Shown one piece after another: positions 32,251 to 40,304 of a stretch of 64,000 nucleotides of DNA (positions are counted from its first letter, which is position 1; every line of letters begins with the position of its first letter). Under the pieces are notes generated by a model that ran no database searches, was not told the origin of the DNA, and saw only the letters and a program-made list of their open reading frames with translations. Made by a program: the position numbers and the translations under genes. Source of the DNA: Prescottella subtropica (GTDB lineage Bacteria > Actinomycetota > Actinomycetes > Mycobacteriales > Mycobacteriaceae); NCBI RefSeq assembly GCF_005434945.1, contig NZ_SKCH01000001.1, forward strand, positions 62,001 to 126,000, written 5' to 3'.

Positions 32251-32312
32251 ACCCCGAGCGTCGGGGGTCGGGGTGCGTTTCACGTGTTCAGATGTCGACT
32301 CGTCGAGTCGAC
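32244..32312. terminator. bidirectional hairpin plus palindrome before the micro-ORF
   Basis: GAAACGCACCCCGA (32244-32257) pairs with TCGGGGTGCGTTTC (32268-32281). A second palindrome, GTCGACT-N5-AGTCGAC, lies at 32294-32312 right after the micro-ORF stop. Together they can end transcription from both strands: the SDR on plus and the micro-ORF on minus. Confidence 0.65.
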
Positions 32313-32316
32313 GGAA

Positions 32317-32400
32317 TCAGATGCCGAGCAGGCTGCCGAGCCCACCGAGCAGACCGGTAACCAGGCCGCCCAGGGTAACTCCGAGAGAACCGAGAAGCAT
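32317..32400 (-). CDS. 27-residue hydrophobic Gly/Leu/Ser micropeptide
   Basis: On the minus strand an ATG at 32400 is preceded by a strong ribosome site (GGGGAGGTG; GGAGG nine bases away). It opens a 27-codon frame ending in TGA at 32317. The peptide starts MLLGSLGVTLGGLVTGLLGG and ends with a further GSLL segment. It is entirely uncharged apart from its termini, with small-residue (Gly, Ser, Thr) spacing every three to four residues as in membrane-packing helices. A hairpin follows its stop. It is 94 bp downstream of the RecB-like nuclease gene on the same strand. Translation is inferred from the ribosome site, codon bias and terminator; no homologue is claimed. Confidence 0.6.
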   Translation of the reverse strand: MLLGSLGVTLGGLVTGLLGGLGSLLGI

Positions 32401-32494
32401 GCGTATTCACCTCCCCAACAAACGTTTGACATGCAGGAACGGAAACACCATAACTTCCGGTTGGTTTACAACCCAAATTGCGAACTATGCCCGA

Positions 32495-34096
32495 CTAGGG
32501 ACGTAGGTCCCGAGCATGCGGGATCTCGTCGAGTGCACCGTCGCTCATCCACTCACGCAGCACCTTCGTCGCGTTGACGTCGTCCTCGTTGTACTCGAGC
32601 AGCCGCTGCCGCTGGGATACGTCGGGATCGCCGTCGTAGCCGACCGCCTCCCGGTACCAGCTCATCGACGCCTCGCCGCCGGCCTCGTCGTCGCGCCAGT
32701 GGAATCCGGCGATGGGTGCGATCTTCTTGAGTCCCTTGCCGTTCGGGCACACGAAGTTCTCCCCGACCGCCTGGTAGATGTCCACCCACTGCGGGCTGTC
32801 GATGAACTCGCGCACCTCGGCGACCGTCGGCACCCCCGCGGCACCGGCGAACCGGCGCGCCGACCCGAGCAGCCACTTGTCCTCCGCGGACCGCGAATAG
32901 CAGTAGGCGGCAAAGGTTTTCCCGGACGCTGCGGCAGCGGCGCGTTCGGTCATGAGCCATGTCCAGAACTCACCGAACGACCGGGCCTCGTCGCCGGTCG
33001 GCACCGGATCCCACGTCACGAACGGCCGGTAGGTCGACGTGCCGGCGACGTTGAGCAGCGTGCCCCACAGGTAGGCGCCGTGCTCCTGGTAGCTCTCCAT
33101 GTCGACGTCCACCTCGACGTCGGCGCGGACGACGGTGACGGTGTCGTGGCGGCGCACCAGCGGGGTACCGGCGAGCCACGCCTGCGCGGTGACGACGGCG
33201 TCCGCGAAGGGGCCCTGCGGCCAGTCCTCGGGCGGGTCCCCCTCCCACGCGGCGAGCTGGTCGACGGTGGTCACCCCGTGCGCACGCAGCACGTCGGCGC
33301 GGGTGCCGGACGCCACCAACGACACGTCGTGCGCCTCCTCGAGTTCACCGTGGCACCGCGACCACCACGGGCAGGCGCGGCACTCCCCGATCTGCGACGG
33401 CACCGTCCCGAGGTCGCCGCGGGCGACGGCGATCCGGTCGGCGAAGCGTGCGTCGTACTCGTCGAGGACGGCCGTCAGATCGTGCACGAGGATGCAGTCG
33501 GCGCCGTAGCCGATCGCGCCGCCCACCTTGGACGGGCTCGCCTGGCCGTGCCGTTCGAGCATCCGGTACACGTGGGCGAGCCGGATCTGGTCACGCAGCT
33601 GGGCCCGCACCTTGCGGGTGGCGTCGAGCGCCGGTTCCCACGCGAACAGCCCGGACGTGGTCGCCCCGCTGCCCGGGTCGGTGACCTTGTGGTTGACGAC
33701 GATGACGGGAATGTAGCCGCCGCGGTCGGCGTCGCGCAGCAGGATCTCGACGCGTCCGCGCCGTCCGGTGTCGCGTTCGTGCGGCAGCACCGCACCCCAG
33801 ATCTTGTCGGCGCCGGCCCGGCACGCCGCGAGGGTGTCGCGGGCGCGCTGCGCGGCCGGTCCGTCGGGGGCGATCCGCACCCAGCCGTCGGGGTCGGCCT
33901 CCGTCAGCCGCACCCGCACCGACTCGCGTTGCGCGGCGGCCGCCTCCTGCCGTTGCTTGACGCCGGTGTTCTCCGGCGCGACGGCCAGCTGCTCGGGGAA
34001 GGCGGCATCGAGGTGGACCCGATGCCGGCACCGCGTCAGCGCACCCGGCTCGAGGAGTACGGGGGCAGGATCTCGGGGACCGTTCGGGGAACACAC
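32495..34096 (-). CDS. TM0106-family RecB-like putative nuclease
   Basis: A protein of 533 residues with an N-terminal PD-(D/E)xK-type domain and a C-terminal RNase H-like region. The N-terminus has a Cas4/RecB-like first Cys in LTRCRHRVHLDAAF. Catalytic strands are ILLRDADRGGYIPVIVVNHKV, and the Cys cluster CRACPWWSRC could complete a four-Cys iron-sulfur site. The C-terminal half has VDVDMESYQEHGAYLWG (DEDD-like acidic residues), GFHWRDDEAGGEASM and LLEYNEDDVNAT, as in the TM0106 RNase-like module. The start is uncertain: GTG at 34096 or TTG at 34105, neither with a good ribosome site. It is divergent from the DUF6474 gene. Confidence 0.85.
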   Translation of the reverse strand: MCSPNGPRDPAPVLLEPGALTRCRHRVHLDAAFPEQLAVAPENTGVKQRQEAAAAQRESVRVRLTEADPDGWVRIAPDGPAAQRARDTLAACRAGADKIWGAVLPHERDTGRRGRVEILLRDADRGGYIPVIVVNHKVTDPGSGATTSGLFAWEPALDATRKVRAQLRDQIRLAHVYRMLERHGQASPSKVGGAIGYGADCILVHDLTAVLDEYDARFADRIAVARGDLGTVPSQIGECRACPWWSRCHGELEEAHDVSLVASGTRADVLRAHGVTTVDQLAAWEGDPPEDWPQGPFADAVVTAQAWLAGTPLVRRHDTVTVVRADVEVDVDMESYQEHGAYLWGTLLNVAGTSTYRPFVTWDPVPTGDEARSFGEFWTWLMTERAAAAASGKTFAAYCYSRSAEDKWLLGSARRFAGAAGVPTVAEVREFIDSPQWVDIYQAVGENFVCPNGKGLKKIAPIAGFHWRDDEAGGEASMSWYREAVGYDGDPDVSQRQRLLEYNEDDVNATKVLREWMSDGALDEIPHARDLRP

Positions 34097-34171
34097 GATG
34101 TGCAAGATTATGTGCTCGCCTAGGGTTGAGCCGAAAGCGGCGATCGAAGCACCAGATGGAAGGGCCTTTCC

Positions 34172-34801
34172 GTGGGGTTGTTCAAGAAACGTAAGCGGCG
34201 CGCCACGCGCAAGGCCGAAGCGAAGGCGCTCAAGCACAAAGCCGCGCTCGAGGCCAAGCTCGGCGCCAAGAACGACCGCAGGAAGCATCGGACCGACGCG
34301 AAGGCGCAGAAGAAGGTCGACAAGGCGCAGATCGCGACGTTCGAGGCCCAGAAGAAGGCTGCCGACAAGGCTGCGCAGAAGGGTCTGACGGTGGCGCAGC
34401 TGCGCCGCTACCTCGGGGTGGCCCGGATGCTGGCGCCGGTCGTGGTGCCGATCGCGTACCGCGGTGCGACGGTGCTGCGCGCCCAGCTCGACGCCCAGCG
34501 GGCGCAGCGGATGGGGATCGCCGTCGACCAGCTCGGCGAGTACACCGGGCACGGCGCCAAGCTCAGCGCCCGGATCGCCGGCGCCGACAAGTCGGTCACC
34601 GAGATCGTCACTAAGCACCCGAACGACACCGAGACGCAGCAGTTCGCGACCGCGATCCGCGCCCGTCTGACGGACCTGGACACCGCGGTCCGGGCCGCCG
34701 AGCAGATGCCGCCGGCCCGCCGCAAGCAGGCGCATCACGCGATCGCGTCGGAACTCGACGGTGTCGAGGCCGACATCCTGGCCCGTCTCGGCGTCCGCTG
34801 A
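34172..34801 (+). CDS. DUF6474 family protein, basic N-terminus
   Basis: A 209-residue protein. The first 70 residues are highly basic and helical (GLFKKRKRRATRKAEAKALKHKA through KAADKAAQKG), like a DNA/RNA-binding or coiled-coil region. A hydrophobic stretch follows (LGVARMLAPVVVPIAYRGATVL), then a helical C-terminal domain (GADKSVTEIVTKHPNDTETQQF). GTG at 34172 follows GGAAGGG. This resembles actinobacterial DUF6474 proteins, which are of unknown function. It precedes the copper genes by 13 bp, so it may be the operon's first gene. Confidence 0.75.
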   Translation: MGLFKKRKRRATRKAEAKALKHKAALEAKLGAKNDRRKHRTDAKAQKKVDKAQIATFEAQKKAADKAAQKGLTVAQLRRYLGVARMLAPVVVPIAYRGATVLRAQLDAQRAQRMGIAVDQLGEYTGHGAKLSARIAGADKSVTEIVTKHPNDTETQQFATAIRARLTDLDTAVRAAEQMPPARRKQAHHAIASELDGVEADILARLGVR

Positions 34802-34814
34802 CGCCCCTTCGCTC

Positions 34815-35339
34815 ATGTCTGCCCGTCGCCCCGCCCCGACCGCCGCGCTCCGCGGTGGCGCGGTCGGGGCGACGGTCGCGTCGCTGGCCGTCGCCGCGCA
34901 CGGTGTCGGCGGCGGTGGATGGCCCGACGCGACGGGGCTGACGCTGCTGCTGGCCGTCGCGGTCGCGGTCGGCGCGCTGACCGGTGGGGCGCCGGTGTTC
35001 GCGCGCAGCCGGTGGGCGCTGCTCGCGGCCCTCGCGGGTGGGCAGGCGGCCGGGCATCTCTCGTTGACGATCACGTCCGGCACCCACGCCCACGACGGTG
35101 TGCCCGCGACCGTGATGGTCGCCGCGCATGCCGTCGCCGCGCTGGTCTGCGCACTCCTGATCTCCACGGCGGAACGGCTGCACGGGCCGATCACCCGCGT
35201 CCTGCGGGCGGTGTTCGCACCGCCGACGCCCACTCCGCCGACGCCGTCACGGGTGCCGATCCCCTGGGATCCGCATCCGATCCGTCTTCCCGTGCTCGCA
35301 TCCGGCTGGTCCCGGAGAGGTCCGCCGCAGGTCGCCTGA
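34815..35339 (+). CDS. small membrane protein of the copper operon
   Basis: A 174-residue protein with four to five hydrophobic segments (ALRGGAVGATVASLAVAAHGVG, GLTLLLAVAVAVGALTGG, WALLAALAGGQAAGHLSLT, PATVMVAAHAVAALVCALL). His-rich loops in TSGTHAHDG and AAHAV are notable. The C-terminus is Pro-rich. The position directly before YcnI-CopC-CopD and the His content suggest a copper-related role, though no family is recognised. ATG at 34815 is 13 bp after the DUF6474 stop. Confidence 0.7.
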   Translation: MSARRPAPTAALRGGAVGATVASLAVAAHGVGGGGWPDATGLTLLLAVAVAVGALTGGAPVFARSRWALLAALAGGQAAGHLSLTITSGTHAHDGVPATVMVAAHAVAALVCALLISTAERLHGPITRVLRAVFAPPTPTPPTPSRVPIPWDPHPIRLPVLASGWSRRGPPQVA

Positions 35340-35374
35340 CCTCGCGTTCCGGTACCTCCGCACAGGAAGACAAC

Positions 35375-36010
35375 ATGAAGAAAACGATTTCCCGCGTCCT
35401 GGCCACGGCAGGCGCGGCCGGTGGCGTCGTGCTGCTGGCCGCCGGTGTGGCGTCGGCGCACGTCTCGGTCGCCGCACCCGGCGCCGAGCAGGGCGGCTAC
35501 TCCGTCCTCACCTTCCGCGTCCCCACCGAATCCGACACCGCCGGCACGACGGCGGTGACGGTGCAGTTGCCGAACCTGACGTCGGCGCGCACCGAGCCAC
35601 TGCCGGGCTGGACGTCGACCGTCGTCAAGGACGAGACGTCGAAGACGGCGACCGCGGTGACGTGGACCGCGGACCCCGGCGTGAGCGTCGGCCCCGGCCA
35701 GTTCCAGCAGTTCGTGCTCTCCGCCGGGCCGCTGCCCGAACGCGAGCAGGTGGAGTTCCCCGCCACCCAGACGTACAGCGACGGCACCGTCGTGCAGTGG
35801 AATCAGCAGCCCGGACCGGACGGCAGCGAACCGGACAAGCCGGCCCCGTCGCTGGCCCTCGCCGCCGAGAGCACGACCACGGACGCAGCCACCGCAACTT
35901 CCGTGTCCACCGACACCACTGCCCGCTGGCTCGGCGGCATCGGCCTGGTGCTCGGCGCACTGGGCGCCGCACTGGGCCTGGGCGCGACGATGAGGAGCCG
36001 ACGCTCATGA
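35375..36010 (+). CDS. ycnI: YcnI family copper-binding protein (DUF1775)
   Basis: A 211-residue secreted or membrane-anchored protein. The signal peptide ends ...GVASA, making His29 the first mature residue. That N-terminal His, with the conserved HVSV, is the copper ligand of YcnI proteins. The DUF1775 domain runs from about 29 to 155 (GYSVLTFRVPTESD, LPGWTSTVV, FPATQTYSDGTVVQWNQ). A Thr/Ser/Ala linker and a C-terminal membrane helix (LGGIGLVLGALGAALGLGA) ending in Arg anchor it. Its stop overlaps the copC start. It probably chaperones extracytoplasmic Cu(II). Confidence 0.92.
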   Translation: MKKTISRVLATAGAAGGVVLLAAGVASAHVSVAAPGAEQGGYSVLTFRVPTESDTAGTTAVTVQLPNLTSARTEPLPGWTSTVVKDETSKTATAVTWTADPGVSVGPGQFQQFVLSAGPLPEREQVEFPATQTYSDGTVVQWNQQPGPDGSEPDKPAPSLALAAESTTTDAATATSVSTDTTARWLGGIGLVLGALGAALGLGATMRSRRS

Positions 36011-36546
36011 CCCGACACACTCTCACCGGCCTGCGGGTCGTCGTGATCGGTTTCGTCGCGATGCTCGCCACGATGCTCGGGGTGGGGACGGCGGCCGCGC
36101 ATTCCGCGGTGATCGGCAGCACCCCCGAGAACGGCGCCGAGATCGCGTCCGCCCCCGACCGGGTGAGCCTGCAGTTCAACGAGGCCCTGCAGGAGAAGTT
36201 CGCGTCGCTGACCGTCGTCGGACCGGACGGCAACCTGTGGGCCAAGGGTGAGCCGACGGTCGCGGGCGATGCGATCAGCGTGCCGCTCGAGGGTCTCGGC
36301 CCGGTCGGCGAGTACACGATCGCGTTCCGCGTCACGTCCGCCGACGGTCATCCCGTCAGCGGCACCCGCACGTTCACGCTCACGCAGGAGGGCACCGGCA
36401 CGCCGGGCCCGAAGGCGGGCGGCCAGTCCTCGGACAGCGAATCCGGCGAGTCTGGCAGCAACCTGCTGATCTGGGTGTTCGTCGGTGTCGGTGTCGTGGT
36501 GTTCGCGGGCGGACTGTGGTTCGCGCTGCGCAAGCCGCGCAGCTGA
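36007..36546 (+). CDS. copC: CopC domain copper resistance protein
   Basis: A 179-residue protein with a signal peptide ending ...GTAAA, so His32 is the first mature residue and a Cu(II) ligand. The CopC domain (32-125) has AHSAVIGSTPENGAEIASAPDRVSLQFNEAL, VVGPDGN, and the second ligand set in RVTSADGHPVSGTRTF. A Ser/Gly linker leads to a C-terminal membrane helix (LLIWVFVGVGVVVFAGGLWFAL). Gene overlaps ycnI (ATGA) and is followed by copD. The three together are a copper uptake/handling operon. Confidence 0.93.
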   Translation: MTRHTLTGLRVVVIGFVAMLATMLGVGTAAAHSAVIGSTPENGAEIASAPDRVSLQFNEALQEKFASLTVVGPDGNLWAKGEPTVAGDAISVPLEGLGPVGEYTIAFRVTSADGHPVSGTRTFTLTQEGTGTPGPKAGGQSSDSESGESGSNLLIWVFVGVGVVVFAGGLWFALRKPRS

Positions 36547-36563
36547 CTGCTCGGACGTCACGG

Positions 36564-37499
36564 GTGAGGACGGTGGGCATCGGCCGCGGATGGCTGGTGT
36601 CCGCCGTCCTCACTGCCTTTCTCGGGGTCGGTGTCGCCTGGCTGCTGGCCGATCCGTCGCCCGTGGCCTCCGTGCGGGTGCTCGCACTGGGGTGCGGTGC
36701 GACGGTGTTCGGGTCGGCCGGCTGGTTGTGGCTGCTGCGCGACGAACGACGGCCCGCCCTCGACGCCGGGACGGTATGGCGGACGACGGCGGCCGTCGCC
36801 GGGGCGTGGACGGTCACCGAGATCGTGCTGGTGGTGGTCGAGGCCGCCGAGATCGCGGGACGGCCGGTGGTCGCGGTGCCGCCGGGCACGGTCGTCGACT
36901 TCGTGCGGATCGTCGACACCGGACGGATCGGAGCGGCCACGATCGTGTGCACGACACTGGTGACCGGACTGGCGGTGGTGGCGTTCCGACGCGCACTGCC
37001 CTGGCCGGCCGGCCCGGTGCTGGCGGTGTCGGGGCTGGCACTGATCGCCCGCCCGGTCAGCGGGCACATGTCGCAGCAAGTGCTGGGATCTCTGCTGGAC
37101 GCCGTCCACGTACTGGCGGCGGCCACCTGGTTCGGGATGCTGACCGCGCTCGCCCTGACCGCCCGGGGGCGCGGTGCGTGGGCGGCACTGTTGCCCCGCT
37201 ATTCGACGGTCGCGTGGCGGTGCGTCGCGGTGCTCGCCGCGACCGGTGTCGTCAACGCCGCGGTCCGGCTCGGCGGCATCACACCCCTGATCGCCACCGG
37301 CTACGGGCGGGTGGTGCTCGCCAAGATCGCGGCACTCGCGGTCCTGCTCACGGCCGCTTGGTGGCTGCGCCGCACCTGGGTCGTCCCCGCGGCCGCACAC
37401 CGGATGAGCGCAGACGCGTCCCTGCGCCGAGCGGTCGGCGAGGTCGCCGCCATGGCCGTCGCATTCGGACTCGCGGCGGGACTCGCGACGACGGGGTGA
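36564..37499 (+). CDS. copD: CopD family copper export/import membrane protein
   Basis: A 311-residue polytopic protein with about eight membrane segments and the CopD domain. Typical stretches are SGHMSQQVLGSLLDAVHVLAAATWFGMLTALALTARG, with the conserved His and Trp-x-Gly, and TGVVNAAVRLGG followed by TGYGRVVLAKIAALAVLLTAAW. GTG at 36564 was chosen; an in-frame GTG nine bases later is possible. It is 17 bp downstream of copC. Copper traffic is inferred from family and context. Confidence 0.9.
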   Translation: MRTVGIGRGWLVSAVLTAFLGVGVAWLLADPSPVASVRVLALGCGATVFGSAGWLWLLRDERRPALDAGTVWRTTAAVAGAWTVTEIVLVVVEAAEIAGRPVVAVPPGTVVDFVRIVDTGRIGAATIVCTTLVTGLAVVAFRRALPWPAGPVLAVSGLALIARPVSGHMSQQVLGSLLDAVHVLAAATWFGMLTALALTARGRGAWAALLPRYSTVAWRCVAVLAATGVVNAAVRLGGITPLIATGYGRVVLAKIAALAVLLTAAWWLRRTWVVPAAAHRMSADASLRRAVGEVAAMAVAFGLAAGLATTG

Positions 37500-37539
37500 G
37501 GGGCTGCGGAGACCTTACACGCATCCCCACTACCTGCAA

Positions 37540-37577
37540 ATACAAGCTAAAATACTAATTGATGTTTATGCTTGTAT
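37540..37577. promoter_or_regulatory. inverted-repeat operator of the AbiE-like module
   Basis: ATACAAGC (37540-37547) and GCTTGTAT (37570-37577) form a perfect 8-bp inverted repeat with a 22-nt AT-rich spacer. It ends 28 bp upstream of the AbiEi-like gene. AbiEi antitoxins repress their own operon by binding such inverted repeats. The spacer (AATACTAATTGATGTTTAT) is likely to hold the promoter. Confidence 0.65.
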
Positions 37578-37605
37578 CCCTAGACGAGGGAGGCGTGAGC
37601 CGACT

Positions 37606-38610
37606 ATGCACGAATCTTCTCCGGTTCTGTCGGCGGCGTTGACACTGCTTCGTCGCGTCGGTGTTCATGTCATCTCCGGGTCACTGAGCAAGCTGGAGTT
37701 AGCGACCCCCGATGGCCGGCATGCGACGGCCCTGGTCCTGGCACGGAGCCAGCCACCGACACCTCATCTGCTCACTGCGATGCTCAGCAAGCACCCGGAA
37801 TCCCGAGTTCTCGTCGCGACTTCTCGGCTCACCCCGTACCTACACGATCTCGCCGTCGACGGGACCGTCGACATAGCCGTGATCGACGACGAGGTCGTGT
37901 TCCTCTCCGGTATCGCGTACCGTGCCCCGAACGCCGTCGGCAATATCCCTACCCCGAAGCAGCACCAGGCTCGCGGCCGTAGACCTTGGACGCGCTGGGC
38001 CGTCGAACGCCTGCTTCTGCTGTCCGAGCGGGCACTACCTCAGAAAGACATCGCCACCCGCCTCGGCGTCACGCAGCAGGCCGTGTCACTGGTACTGCAA
38101 CGCAGCAGACACATACGCAAGACACCAGACGGATGGGTCGGTGATCCACGATCGGAACTACTCGACGGTTATCTGGCTGAGTATCCGGGGCCCGAAGGCG
38201 CCTCGACGTACTGGTACGAACTCGACCCGATCGCTCTTCAATCCACCACCGCATCCGAGTTCTGCGCCCGAACAGGGGTGGCGACACTACAAAGCGGTGA
38301 CGTGGCCGCCGACGTATACGCGCCGTGGAGACTGCCCACACGGGCCGTCATCTACACCCGAACCTTCGTCGACCTCGCTCCGGCAGGATTCACTCCGGCA
38401 ACCGAAGACTCGCACACCCTCGAGATCACGGTGCCCGCCGACACGACGCTCTGGCAGACGTCGACCCTCGTCGATATCGACGACAGGCCTACTGCCGTCG
38501 TCGATCCAGTCATCGCGCTGCACGACGTCGCACGCAGCACTGGCACCGACGTGGGTGAAGCAGTCGAGCATCTACGTACCGCAATCGAGGAGCGCACCTA
38601 CCGTGCCTGA
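37606..38610 (+). CDS. AbiEi-like antitoxin / transcriptional regulator
   Basis: A 334-residue protein. The middle (about residues 128-175) is a winged-helix segment (RWAVERLLLLSERALPQKDIATRLGVTQQAVSLVLQR). The remainder has the AbiEi-like C-terminal fold (TRAVIYTRTFVDLAPAGFTP, DTTLWQTSTLVDIDDRPTAVVDPVIALHDV). The upstream inverted repeat fits autorepression. The stop overlaps the GTG of the downstream nucleotidyltransferase-like gene by 8 nt. Codon use is less extreme and GC lower than neighbours, as for a transferred element. Type IV toxin-antitoxin function is inferred from organisation. Confidence 0.7.
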   Translation: MHESSPVLSAALTLLRRVGVHVISGSLSKLELATPDGRHATALVLARSQPPTPHLLTAMLSKHPESRVLVATSRLTPYLHDLAVDGTVDIAVIDDEVVFLSGIAYRAPNAVGNIPTPKQHQARGRRPWTRWAVERLLLLSERALPQKDIATRLGVTQQAVSLVLQRSRHIRKTPDGWVGDPRSELLDGYLAEYPGPEGASTYWYELDPIALQSTTASEFCARTGVATLQSGDVAADVYAPWRLPTRAVIYTRTFVDLAPAGFTPATEDSHTLEITVPADTTLWQTSTLVDIDDRPTAVVDPVIALHDVARSTGTDVGEAVEHLRTAIEERTYRA

Positions 38611-39373
38611 GGTTCACATCATCGCAGCATCGAACGCCGCCGACCTCGGCCTGCGGGCTCTAGCCGATCTTGCGACCGCAGTCGACGGTAACGATTACCG
38701 GATCGTCGGTGGCCACATGGTGCACATCCTCGGGCACATTTATCCCACGACCGAAGCCCTCGCCCGTGTCACTGTCGATGCCGATGACGGAATGGATGTC
38801 GCGGTCGCTGCCGGGCCCGGTCTGCACCGCCGACTCCTCGAGCGAGGCTATCGACAAGTCCACGGCAACCACTATCAGGCTCCGTCCGGATACGACACGC
38901 CCCTCGCTGTGGATCTCCTCGTGCCCAGTACCAGCGGTCGGCGCTGGGAGATGGTCGTGCACAACGGTCGCGGATTCGATGCTGTCCCCGGACTGCAATT
39001 GGCACTGAACTCCGCACCTTTGGACGTCACGGTCCACGCACACCTGACCACCGGGGAGATACAGGTCTTCGGCGTATCCGTTCCCGATGTCGAATCGGCT
39101 GTCGTTCTCAAAGCGCTCGCCTGGCGCAGTCGTCTCGCCGCAAAAGACATCGCCGACCTGTGTTCGTTGATGGCCATCGTGTTCGAGCACCGGGACACCA
39201 TCACCGGATGGCGATTGGACACTGTCCGCAAGGGTTCACGAGGCGATGCCGCTCGCGCCCTCTACGAGCTGGTAGCGATGATCGACAGACTTCATCCGAT
39301 AGACGGTACGACCATTGCGCCGGCCCGTCTGGCTGCCCTCATCCGTCGCCATGTCGCCGACCCGGACCACTGA
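38603..39373 (+). CDS. AbiEii-like nucleotidyltransferase-fold toxin
   Basis: A 256-residue protein beginning with GTG. The N-terminus has the nucleotidyltransferase-type YRIVGGHMVHIL (GG motif) followed by TVDADDGMDVAV, which supplies paired Asp. Downstream blocks PLAVDLLVPSTSG (third acidic position) and VVLKALAWRSRLAAKDIADLCSLM resemble the AbiEii/DUF1814 toxin group. The 8-nt overlap with the upstream gene gives coupling, as in AbiE pairs. If active, it would transfer nucleotides to an RNA such as tRNA. The DxD pair appears intact; no test of activity is possible here. Confidence 0.68.
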   Translation: MPEVHIIAASNAADLGLRALADLATAVDGNDYRIVGGHMVHILGHIYPTTEALARVTVDADDGMDVAVAAGPGLHRRLLERGYRQVHGNHYQAPSGYDTPLAVDLLVPSTSGRRWEMVVHNGRGFDAVPGLQLALNSAPLDVTVHAHLTTGEIQVFGVSVPDVESAVVLKALAWRSRLAAKDIADLCSLMAIVFEHRDTITGWRLDTVRKGSRGDAARALYELVAMIDRLHPIDGTTIAPARLAALIRRHVADPDH

Positions 39374-39425
39374 GTATATTCGAAAAGACTTGGTACACAG
39401 ACCGACTTCCCTATCCTCGACTTTC

Positions 39426-40283
39426 ATGGACTCGACGAACTGGTGGTTCCAGGTCAGGCATGCGCTCGACACCCGCGGCCCGTTCCCTCGTCGCGGGCGT
39501 CCGCTGCGCGAGGCCGTGTCGGGCAGGCGAGTCCTGATCACGGGGGCGTCGTCGGGGATCGGGCGGGCCGCGGCGATCGAGCTGGGGGCAGCCGGGGCCA
39601 CGGTGCTGCTCGTCGCCCGCCGCGAACCCGAGTTGCGTGCGGTCGCCGAGGAGATCACGGCGTCCGGCGGATCGGCGTTCGCGTACCCGTGCGACCTGAA
39701 CGACGCGGACGCGTCGGACACGATGACCCGACGGGTCCAAGACGAACACGGCGGCGTCGACGTCCTCGTCAACAATGCGGGCCGCTCCATCCGCCGCACC
39801 CTCGACCGGTCCTACGACCGCACCCACGACTTCGAACGCACCATGACCCTCAACTATGTTGCGGCCGTGCGACTCATGCTCGCGGTGCTGCCGGGGATGC
39901 GGGAACGCCGCGACGGCCGAGTGGTCAACGTGCTGTCCGCGGCCAACCTGTTCGGCGGCCCCGGCTACGCCGCCTACGTGGCGTCGAAGGCCGCACTCGA
40001 CGAGGTGTGCACGTCGTTCCAAGCCGAAACCCTCGGCGAGAACGTCACATTCACGTCGGTGTACATGCCGCTGGTGAGGACCGCGATGATCGCCCCCAAC
40101 GAGGCGTACCGCGCCGCGGCCGCCCTCACCGCCGAGCAGGGCGGGCACGTGCTGTGCGACGCGATCGCCCGCCGCCCACGCCGTGTCGGCCCGCTCGCCG
40201 GGCGACTCACCCGCGTCCTCGACGCCGTCGCCGTCGACCGGGCCGACGTGCGGCGGCACCGCCTGTTCACGTCCGGGATCTGA
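39426..40283 (+). CDS. short-chain dehydrogenase/reductase
   Basis: A 285-residue SDR with a 30-residue N-terminal extension (MDSTNWWFQVRHALDTRGPF) ahead of the core. The cofactor motif is TGASSGIG in LITGASSGIGRAA; VDVLVNNAG is the second motif. The catalytic set is Ser in NVLSAANLF and YAAYVASK (Tyr-x-x-x-Lys). VARREPELRAV suggests NADP preference through the Arg-Arg pair. It is next to the AbiE-like pair but separate. The substrate is unknown; similar SDRs act on lipids or alcohols. Confidence 0.87.
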   Translation: MDSTNWWFQVRHALDTRGPFPRRGRPLREAVSGRRVLITGASSGIGRAAAIELGAAGATVLLVARREPELRAVAEEITASGGSAFAYPCDLNDADASDTMTRRVQDEHGGVDVLVNNAGRSIRRTLDRSYDRTHDFERTMTLNYVAAVRLMLAVLPGMRERRDGRVVNVLSAANLFGGPGYAAYVASKAALDEVCTSFQAETLGENVTFTSVYMPLVRTAMIAPNEAYRAAAALTAEQGGHVLCDAIARRPRRVGPLAGRLTRVLDAVAVDRADVRRHRLFTSGI

Positions 40284-40304
40284 CGCCCGCCACCACAATC
40301 CCAC

